From contig WRAL01000100.1 in assembly GCA_009780285.1 (NCBI GenBank), positions 1-6,035 on the forward strand: 6,035 nucleotides of DNA, written 5' to 3'. Origin of the DNA: Treponema sp. Lineage in GTDB: Bacteria > Spirochaetota > Spirochaetia > Treponematales > Breznakiellaceae. Made by a program: the position numbers and the translations under genes. Below the pieces are notes generated by a model that searched no databases, was not told where the DNA came from, and worked only from the letters and a program-made list of their open reading frames with translations. Positions 1 to 5,092 of the stretch are shown piece by piece (position 1 is the first letter of the stretch; each line of letters opens with the position of its first letter).

Positions 1-7
1 CCGTGCG

Positions 8-116
8 CTAGGGTTCCGGAATATTCGGTTTGCTAAATCGCAACGTTCGGTAATTCCCTGCTGGGAAGGAATTACCTCAACCTGCATACCGTCATTTGAA
101 TATTCCGGAACACTAG
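8..116 (+). mobile_element. MITE-like palindromic element, copy 1
   Basis: A 109-bp non-coding element with CTAG at both ends (8-11 and 113-116). Terminal inverted repeats of about 19 bp lie inside the ends: the left end contains GTTCCGGAATATTC and the right end contains GAATATTCCGGAACAC. The left terminus has one mismatch (CTAGG instead of CTAGT). The centre (49-76) is a second inverted repeat, GGTAATTCC paired with GGAATTACC, decayed relative to copy 2. The reverse complement of copy 2 matches it with five substitutions and one 1-bp gap. There is no transposase and no open frame of interest. CTAG ends are what would be expected from insertion at a CTAG target with TA duplication, as known for IS630/Tc1-mariner transposons. 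The family assignment is inference; the repeat structure is read directly. Confidence 0.85.
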
Positions 117-167
117 AGATTGCGTTTGCCGCCTTGTCCGGCAATTCTCAGCTTAGCCTTAGGGTGA

Positions 168-199
168 ACCGCGGAGCGAAACTCCCTGTCCTCCGTGGT
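168..199 (+). other. Leader hairpin upstream of the carboxyltransferase gene
   Basis: ACCGCGGAG (168-176) can pair with CTCCGTGGT (191-199), a 9-bp stem with one G-U pair and a 14-nt loop. A weaker 6-bp stem, TTGCCG (126-131) with CGGCAA (139-144), lies just upstream. Both lie before the proposed promoter at 244-272, so if that promoter is right they are not in the mRNA of the next gene. There is no U-run after either stem. They may be chance structures in GC-rich DNA or the 3' end of an upstream transcript. Confidence 0.25.
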
Positions 200-243
200 C
201 ATTTTCCGGCAAAATTGATTTCCGTCGTAAAGCCGCGAGCCCC

Positions 244-272
244 TTGCCGAAAGCGTCCCTTTCGTCCATAAT
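244..272 (+). promoter_or_regulatory. Putative sigma-70-type promoter for the carboxyltransferase gene
   Basis: A TTGCCG -35 box (244-249) and a CATAAT -10 box (267-272) are separated by 17 bp. Transcription would start near 279, giving a leader of about 25 nt that includes a G-rich ribosome site (GGGGGA) shortly before the ATG at 304. The position between the mobile element and the gene suits a promoter. The call rests on motif similarity only. Confidence 0.45.
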
Positions 273-303
273 TCCCGCATAACTTGCGAGCTGGGGGACG
301 GAC

Positions 304-1863
304 ATGCCAAAAACAAGGCTTACGGAACTTGCGCTGAGGGACGCGCATCAGTCCCTGATCGCCACGCGAATGACCACCGAGGACATGCTGCCGGCCTGCG
401 CCAAGCTGGACGCGGCCGGCTTTTTCGCGATGGAGGCCTGGGGCGGCGCCACCTTCGATTCCTGCATTCGCTTCCTTAACGAGGACCCCTGGGAAAGGCT
501 GCGGCGCTTCAAAAGGGCCATGCCGAACGCGCGAATAATGATGCTCCTTCGCGGGCAGAACCTTTTGGGCTACCGGCATTACGCCGACGACGTCGTGGCG
601 AAGTTCGTCGAGCGCGCCGCGGCGAACGGCGTGGACGTTTTCCGCATCTTCGACGCCTGCAACGACCCGCGAAACCTGATCACGGCGATGGAGGCGGCCA
701 AAAAAACCGGCCGCCACGTTCAGGCCACGATTTCCTACGCCGTAACGCCCTTTCACACCCTGGAGCGCTACGCCGAGCTTGCCGCTCGCCTTGCGGAAAT
801 GGGCGCCGACTCGCTTTGCCTTAAGGACATGGCCGGGCTCCTCAAGCCCTACGACGGCGCCGCTCTCGTGCGCGCCGTAAAGAGGTCCGTAGACCTGCCC
901 ATCGAGGTGCACACGCACGCGGCCACCGGCATGTCCGTGGCGACGCTGGTCAAGTGCGCCGAGGCCGGCGCGGAAATACTGGACACGGCGATTTCCTCGA
1001 TGTCGATGGGCCCGAGCCACAGCCCCACCGAAACGATGATCGAGATTTTCAGGGGAACCGAATACGACACCGGCCTTGACATAGGGCCGCTATTGGAAGT
1101 CGCCGCGTATTTCAAGGAAATTCGCAAAAAGTACGCGAGGTTCGAGTCGAGCTTTTTCGGCGCCGACACGCGCCTGCTCGTGAGCCAGATTCCGGGCGGA
1201 ATGCTCAGCAACCTTGAAAGCCAGCTAAAGGAGCAAAGGGCCGCCGACAAGATGGACAAGGTTTTAAGCGAGATAGCGATCGTGCAGAAGGACGCGGGCT
1301 ACCCGCCGCTCGTTACGCCCACCAGCCAGATCGTGGGGACGCAGGCCGTGCTTAACGTCATGTTCGGGCGCTACGAAAAGCTTTCCGGCGAGTTCCAGGA
1401 CCTCGTGGTCGGCAAGTACGGCGCCTGCCCCGCGCCTAAAAACGCGGAGCTGGTAAAAAAGGCGCTTTCCGCGCTGGGCCTTCGCAAGGAGGTTACCGGC
1501 CGGCCGGCGGACGACATCCCCAACGAGTACGCCGCGCTCGAGGCCGAAACGAAAAAGCTCCTTGGCGCCGCCAGCGTCAGCGCCGAGGACGTCCTTATCC
1601 ACGCGATGTTCCCCAACGTCGCTCCGGGCTTTTTCAAAACCCGCGCGCAAGGCCCCGTTTCCTTCGACGCGGCGGAGGTTGTCGCGCCCGCATCCCAAAA
1701 GCCGTCATCTCCGAAGGAGATGACAACGCCTCCGAAGGAGGCGCCTCCTCCTTCGGAGGCGACGGCTCCGCGCGCGAAGGAAGCGCAGGCCGGCTCGGGC
1801 CAAATCTACGACGTAAGCGTGGACGGCGCGCTTTATTCGGTTACGGTAATGGAGCGGCGCTAG
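304..1863 (+). CDS. oadA: OadA/PycB-type carboxyltransferase subunit lacking the biotinyl domain
   Basis: A 519-residue protein of the oxaloacetate decarboxylase alpha / pyruvate carboxylase subunit B family. This family moves a carboxyl group between carboxybiotin and pyruvate/oxaloacetate. The HMGL-like TIM barrel opens with LRDAHQSLIATRM (11-23, catalytic Asp13). The metal-site lysine is Lys174 in CLKDMAG, and the metal-binding histidines are His203 and His205 in VHTHAATG. The Lys-to-His spacing matches known OadA proteins. The conserved carboxylase domain follows, including PGGMLSNL (297-304). A Pro/Lys/Glu-rich linker (about 460-497) then leads into IYDVSVDGALYSVTV, which resembles the first strand of a biotinyl domain, but the frame stops after MERR. 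Family members with a fused biotinyl domain are nearer 590-650 residues and carry an AMKM biotinylation motif; none is present, nor in any frame before the next gene. The missing carrier may be encoded elsewhere, or the gene is truncated. The start is right because the LRDAHQS motif begins within 15 residues of the N-terminus, as usual. Pyruvate versus oxaloacetate as the physiological substrate cannot be told. Confidence 0.9.
   Translation: MPKTRLTELALRDAHQSLIATRMTTEDMLPACAKLDAAGFFAMEAWGGATFDSCIRFLNEDPWERLRRFKRAMPNARIMMLLRGQNLLGYRHYADDVVAKFVERAAANGVDVFRIFDACNDPRNLITAMEAAKKTGRHVQATISYAVTPFHTLERYAELAARLAEMGADSLCLKDMAGLLKPYDGAALVRAVKRSVDLPIEVHTHAATGMSVATLVKCAEAGAEILDTAISSMSMGPSHSPTETMIEIFRGTEYDTGLDIGPLLEVAAYFKEIRKKYARFESSFFGADTRLLVSQIPGGMLSNLESQLKEQRAADKMDKVLSEIAIVQKDAGYPPLVTPTSQIVGTQAVLNVMFGRYEKLSGEFQDLVVGKYGACPAPKNAELVKKALSALGLRKEVTGRPADDIPNEYAALEAETKKLLGAASVSAEDVLIHAMFPNVAPGFFKTRAQGPVSFDAAEVVAPASQKPSSPKEMTTPPKEAPPPSEATAPRAKEAQAGSGQIYDVSVDGALYSVTVMERR
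1701..1766 (+). repeat. Cluster of three hairpins inside the linker coding region
   Basis: Three consecutive inverted repeats lie within the carboxyltransferase gene. The first is GTCATCTCC-GAA-GGAGATGAC (1704-1724, perfect 9-bp stem). The second is CGCCTCC-GAA-GGAGGCG (1727-1743, 7-bp stem). The third is CGCCTCC and GGAGGCG around a 6-nt loop (1742-1761). The second and third are roughly inverted copies of each other and share two bases. An outer pair, GCCGTC (1701-1706) with GACGGC (1761-1766), could close the whole set into a branched structure. The segment encodes the Pro-rich linker, where protein constraint is low. It could be a small palindromic repeat inserted in frame, or local expansion of a CTCCGAAGGAG unit. 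Confidence 0.7.
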
Positions 1864-1891
1864 AAAAACCGTCGGAGCCTTCGCGCCGCGC

Positions 1892-1920
1892 TTACAAAGC
1901 ATCGCGATCCGCGCTACAAT
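1892..1920 (+). promoter_or_regulatory. Possible promoter for the amidohydrolase-peptidase pair
   Basis: A TACAAT -10 box (1915-1920, 5 of 6 to consensus) has a weak TTACAA -35 box (1892-1897) at exactly 17 bp. It lies in the 101-bp gap after the carboxyltransferase gene, 45 bp before the next start. If real, the two downstream genes can be expressed apart from the carboxyltransferase. Read-through from upstream is also possible, because no terminator is visible in the gap. Confidence 0.4.
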
Positions 1921-1964
1921 CGTCGCATCCAGGGGCCTTAGGGCCTTTCTAAAGGAGGACAGCG

Positions 1965-3134
1965 ATGCTGTTTGTAAAAAACGGAAAAGTGATGACGATG
2001 GAGGGCCAGACTTTGGACGGCGCTTCCATTATAGTCAAGGACGGAAAAATAGCCGAGATAGGCTCCGGCCTTGCGGCGCCGACCGGAGCGAAAGTCGTTG
2101 ACGCGCAGGGAATGCTTGTCCTTCCCGGCTTCGTGGACGCGCACACCCACCTTGGAGTGGCCGGCACGGCCATGCGCTGGGAGGGCGACGACGTGAACGA
2201 GCACACGGACCCGGTAACGCCGCACATGAGGACGCTCGACGCGATCAACCCCCTGGACGAATCCTTCGCCGAGACGATGCGCTCGGGCGTTACCGCCGTG
2301 GCCACCTCGCCCGGAAGCGCCAACATCATAGGCGGCCAGATCGCGGCGATAAAAACTGCCGGAAGCATCAGGGCCGACGATCTTATTATCAAATTTCCGC
2401 TTGCGATGAAGTGCGCGCTGGGCGAAAATCCCAAAAACGCTTTCGGCCAGTCGAAAAAGGCGCAGCCCATGACGCGCATGGGAAGCGCGGCCATTTTCAG
2501 GGAGGCCTTCTACAAGGCCAAGGAATACCTGCGCAAAAAGGAAACCGCCGAGCCGGATAAAACGCCGGAATACAACGCCAAGCACGAGGCGCTGATCCCC
2601 GTCCTAAAAAAGGAAATCCCCATTCACATCCACGCGCACCGCGCCGACGACATTCACACGGCCTTGCGCCTCGCCAAGGAATTCGACATAAACGCCGTTC
2701 TTATCCATTGCAGCTCCGGGCATCTGATCTCGGGCGACATAGCCGATGCCGGCTTCCCCGCCGTCATCGGCCCGACCTTCGGCTTTAGGACCAAGCCGGA
2801 GACCTACCATAAGACTTTCGAGACCGTCAACGTTCTTAACAAGGCCGGGATCTTGACCTGCATCACCACCGATCACCCGGTGATTCCGCTCGAGCACCTT
2901 AACATCTGCGCCGCGCTCGCCGTTCAGGCGGGACTGAGCGAGGAGGAGGCGCTGAAATCGATCACGATTTACGCGGCGAAGGTGATGGGCCTTGAGGATC
3001 GCATCGGGTCGATCAAGGCAGGCAAGGACGCGGACATCGTGCTTTGGGACAAAAGCCCGCTGGATCCCACCTCGCGCGCGAGGACCGTCATTATCGACGG
3101 GAAAATAGTTTACGAGCATGGAGGAGAAAAATGA
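1965..3134 (+). CDS. Amidohydrolase, imidazolonepropionase-like (metal-dependent)
   Basis: A 389-residue protein of the amidohydrolase superfamily, closest by motif to the HutI/imidazolonepropionase-like group. These are metal-dependent TIM-barrel hydrolases of cyclic amides and related C-N bonds. The N-terminal beta-sandwich (1-53) leads into PGFVDAHTHLG, with metal-binding His60 and His62. A signature region follows: TDPVTP and DAINP, SGVTAV, then SPGSANIIGGQ (115-125) and MKCALGENPK (148-157). Further likely ligand or catalytic residues are His221/223/225 in IHIHAHRAD, His248 in LIHCSSGH and Asp303 in TTDHPV. The C-terminal GSIKAGKDADIVLWD (348-362) closes the sandwich domain, as is typical. 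No signal peptide is present, so it is cytosolic. AAAGGAGG (1951-1958), 6 nt before the ATG, fixes the start. True histidine-pathway imidazolonepropionase is unlikely because no other hut gene is nearby; the substrate is unknown. Its stop overlaps the peptidase start, suggesting joint expression. Confidence 0.88.
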   Translation: MLFVKNGKVMTMEGQTLDGASIIVKDGKIAEIGSGLAAPTGAKVVDAQGMLVLPGFVDAHTHLGVAGTAMRWEGDDVNEHTDPVTPHMRTLDAINPLDESFAETMRSGVTAVATSPGSANIIGGQIAAIKTAGSIRADDLIIKFPLAMKCALGENPKNAFGQSKKAQPMTRMGSAAIFREAFYKAKEYLRKKETAEPDKTPEYNAKHEALIPVLKKEIPIHIHAHRADDIHTALRLAKEFDINAVLIHCSSGHLISGDIADAGFPAVIGPTFGFRTKPETYHKTFETVNVLNKAGILTCITTDHPVIPLEHLNICAALAVQAGLSEEEALKSITIYAAKVMGLEDRIGSIKAGKDADIVLWDKSPLDPTSRARTVIIDGKIVYEHGGEK

Positions 3135-4816
3135 AATTTTCGCAAATGCCTTACGCCCGGCCGGAGTTCGAGGCCACCAAGGCGCGCCTGGAAGAGCTCC
3201 TGGCGAAGTTCAGGGCGGCGACGAGCGCCGAGGAATGTTTCGCGGCCTACAAGGAATTCGACGATTACGGGATACACGTTTCCTCGATGTTTAACATCGC
3301 TTTTATAAGGAACACGCTGGACACCACCGACGCTTTCTACGACGCGGAAAAAAAATACATGGACGAGGCGATGCCCAAGCTGCAGGAAACCATTCAGGAA
3401 TTGACGAAGGCGCTTTTGGAGTCGCCTTTCAGAAAGGACATGGAGGCGGCCTGGGGCGCTCTGATGTTCGTCAACGCGGAAATGTCGCTAAAAACCTTCA
3501 AGCCGGAAATCGTCGCGGACTTGCAGGAGGAAAACAGGCTTTCAACCGAGTACGACAAGCTGATCGCCTCGGCGCAGATCGAGTTCGACGGGAAGACGCT
3601 CACTCTTGCGCAGATTCAGCCCTACGTCGAAAATCCGGACCGCGCGATCCGCAAGGCCTCGCTCGAAGCGACCGCCGCATGGCATATGGAGCGCGCGCAG
3701 AAGCTCGACGATCTTTTCAGCGATCTTGTAAGGACGCGCGCGGCCATCGGGAAGAAGCTGGGGCACGAAACCTTCACCCAGGTCGGCTATTATCGAATGC
3801 AGCGCAATTGCTACGATCAGGACATGGTAGCCGGCTTTCGCGAGGGAGTCGCGCGGCACATAGTTCCCGTGGCCAAGCGGCTGAAGGACGAGCAGGCCAG
3901 GCGCATAGGCGTGGAGACGCTCGCGCCCTACGACGACCCCTTCGAGTATCCGGACGGCAACGCAAAGCCTGTGGGAACGCCGGACGAGATTTTCGCGCAT
4001 GGAAAAAAAATGTACCACGAGCTTTCCGGCGAGACGGCGGAATTTATCGACTTCATGCTTGAAAACGATCTTTTCGACGTTCTTACCCGCCCGGGAAAAT
4101 CCGCCGGCGGGTACTGCGCGGGGATTCCCCTTTACAAGGCGCCGTTTATTTTCGCCAACTTCAACGGAACTTCCGGCGACATCGACGTTTTGACCCACGA
4201 GGCCGGCCATGCCTTCGCCGCCTACCTTTCGCGCGACGTCTATCCGTCGGCGCTGCGCGAGTATTCCTCCGAGACCGCCGAGGTGCATTCCATGTCGATG
4301 GAATTTTTAACCTGGCCCTGGATGGAAGGCTTTTTCGGAAAGGAAACCCCCAAGTACTATCGCAGCCATCTTGCAAGCGCGCTTACCTTCATTCCCTACG
4401 GGACGATGGTGGACGACTATCAGCACCATATTTACGCGAAGCCGGAAATGTCCGCGAAGGCGCGCAACGATCTTTGGCTGGAGCTTGAGGCCAAGTACAG
4501 GCCTTGGCTCCATTTGGAGGGTTTCCCGTTCTACGGCGAGGGCCGGCGCTGGCAGAGGCAGGGGCACATTTACGACATGCCGTTTTACTACATCGATTAC
4601 TGCCTCGCGCAGATAATCGCGCTTTCGTTCTGGGCGGAAAGCCGGAAGGATCGCGGCGCGGCATGGGCCAAGTACCGGCGCTTCGCCGGCTTCGCCGGCA
4701 CGAAGACCTTCGCGCAGCTTGTCGAGGATTCCGGGCTTCCAAGCCCCTTCGTTCCGGACAACCTTAAGATCGTGGCGGACGCGGCCATGAAATGGCTGGA
4801 CGGGAACAAGGGCTAG
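3131..4816 (+). CDS. M3-family oligoendopeptidase (zinc metallopeptidase)
   Basis: A 561-residue cytosolic peptidase of family M3 (M3B, PepF-like; it resembles the group annotated as 'M3 family oligoendopeptidase' rather than classical PepF). Such enzymes cut short peptides internally. The zinc site is HEAGH at 356-360 (His356, His360, catalytic Glu357), preceded by NGTSGDIDVLT. The third ligand is probably Glu384 in TAEVHSMSMEF, 28 residues after the first His, close to the spacing in thimet oligopeptidase. The substrate-side motif GHIYDMPFYYIDY (His479, Tyr481, Tyr486, Tyr487) is intact. Helical N-terminal regions carry the family pattern, for example SLKTF and LQEEN. Length is normal and there is no frameshift. 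I chose the ATG at 3131 over an in-frame ATG at 3044: 3131 has GGAGG at 3120-3124, overlaps the upstream stop as ATGA, and begins with the family-like MKFSQMPY. The stop TAG lies in the CTAG that opens the second MITE-like element. Confidence 0.94.
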   Translation: MKFSQMPYARPEFEATKARLEELLAKFRAATSAEECFAAYKEFDDYGIHVSSMFNIAFIRNTLDTTDAFYDAEKKYMDEAMPKLQETIQELTKALLESPFRKDMEAAWGALMFVNAEMSLKTFKPEIVADLQEENRLSTEYDKLIASAQIEFDGKTLTLAQIQPYVENPDRAIRKASLEATAAWHMERAQKLDDLFSDLVRTRAAIGKKLGHETFTQVGYYRMQRNCYDQDMVAGFREGVARHIVPVAKRLKDEQARRIGVETLAPYDDPFEYPDGNAKPVGTPDEIFAHGKKMYHELSGETAEFIDFMLENDLFDVLTRPGKSAGGYCAGIPLYKAPFIFANFNGTSGDIDVLTHEAGHAFAAYLSRDVYPSALREYSSETAEVHSMSMEFLTWPWMEGFFGKETPKYYRSHLASALTFIPYGTMVDDYQHHIYAKPEMSAKARNDLWLELEAKYRPWLHLEGFPFYGEGRRWQRQGHIYDMPFYYIDYCLAQIIALSFWAESRKDRGAAWAKYRRFAGFAGTKTFAQLVEDSGLPSPFVPDNLKIVADAAMKWLDGNKG

Positions 4817-4922
4817 TGTTCAGGAATATTCAAATGACGGTATGCAGGTTGAGGTAATTCCTTGCCCGGCAAGGAATTACCGAACGTTGCGATTTGGCAA
4901 ACCGAATATTCCGGAACACTAG
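4813..4922 (-). mobile_element. MITE-like palindromic element, copy 2 (inverted)
   Basis: A 110-bp non-coding element with CTAG at both ends (4813-4816 and 4919-4922), about 95% identical to the copy at 8-116 but in opposite orientation. Terminal repeats are CTAGTGTTCAGGAATATTC on the left and GAATATTCCGGAACACTAG on the right, 19 bp with one mismatch. The centre (4853-4881) is a perfect palindrome with 14-nt arms around a single base: GGTAATTCCTTGCC pairs with GGCAAGGAATTACC. Its first CTAG contains the peptidase stop codon. Removing the element and one CTAG would leave GGCTAGGGCGG, so the stop is the same with or without the insertion. As RNA it could fold into a strong 3'-end structure on the peptidase mRNA. 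Confidence 0.88.
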
Positions 4923-4936
4923 GGCGGCTTGTCCCT

Positions 4937-4989
4937 CCCGCCCGAGCCTGCCCTCTCGCCTTTTGGGCGAGAGGGCAGGCTCGGGCGGG
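4937..4989 (+). terminator. Perfect 24-bp hairpin, possible terminator
   Basis: The left arm (4937-4960) and right arm (4966-4989) are exact reverse complements over 24 bp, closing a 5-nt loop TTTTG. The stem is very GC-rich. It sits between the end of the peptidase gene/element and the next promoter, where a terminator is expected. No T-run follows on the + strand, and none follows on the complement, so it is not a textbook intrinsic terminator. It may act as a U-less terminator, an mRNA 3'-end protector or a genomic palindromic repeat. Confidence 0.5.
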
Positions 4990-4997
4990 GCGCGGAT

Positions 4998-5026
4998 TTG
5001 ACAGGCGCCGCCTTCTGAGCGATAGT
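4998..5026 (+). promoter_or_regulatory. Sigma-70-type promoter for the exported protein gene
   Basis: A perfect TTGACA -35 box (4998-5003) and a GATAGT -10 box (5021-5026, 4 of 6 to consensus) are separated by the optimal 17 bp. Transcription would begin near 5033, leaving a leader of about 57 nt. The -35 box starts 9 bp after the large hairpin, which would insulate this gene from upstream transcription. Confidence 0.65.
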
Positions 5027-5054
5027 TAGATCAGAACTCGTTTTTGCGCTGCCG

Positions 5055-5092
5055 GCGCGCTCACGCGCGCGTATTGAGGAGGATTGCAAGTG
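5055..5092 (+). promoter_or_regulatory. Leader hairpin, ribosome-binding site and GTG start
   Basis: AGGAGG (5077-5082) is a full Shine-Dalgarno match 7 nt before the GTG at 5090 and decides this non-ATG start. A 6-bp GCGCGC stem (5055-5060 with 5065-5070) around TCAC ends 6 nt before it, so the ribosome site itself stays free. A regulatory role for the stem is not shown. Confidence 0.7.

Noticed and set aside
8..116. CRISPR-like or phage attachment repeat
   Set aside because: There are only two copies, inverted and 4.7 kb apart, with internal terminal repeats and CTAG ends; this fits a MITE and not an array or att site, and no integrase or cas gene is present.
113..316. Minus-strand 67-codon frame ending at the border of the first element
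   Set aside because: It starts inside the carboxyltransferase gene, has no ribosome site or recognisable motif, and its stop at CTAG is supplied by the element sequence.
199..1020. Long minus-strand open frame of 273 codons opposite the carboxyltransferase gene
   Set aside because: It is antisense to a gene with clear catalytic motifs, its composition is Arg/Gly/His-rich as expected from GC-rich shadow frames, and no domain is recognisable.
1864..1964. Continuation of the biotinyl domain by frameshift or stop read-through
   Set aside because: I translated the in-frame continuation and a shifted frame; neither shows an AMKM motif or a biotinyl-like sequence.
3044..3130. Upstream in-frame ATG extending the peptidase by 29 residues
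   Set aside because: The extension overlaps conserved C-terminal codons of the amidohydrolase, lacks a good ribosome site and is not family-like; the ATG at 3131 has GGAGG and the ATGA overlap.
4674..4702. Direct repeat CTTCGCCGG twice in the peptidase gene
   Set aside because: It encodes FAGFAG in normal coding sequence and the frame is intact; too short to imply a repeat element.
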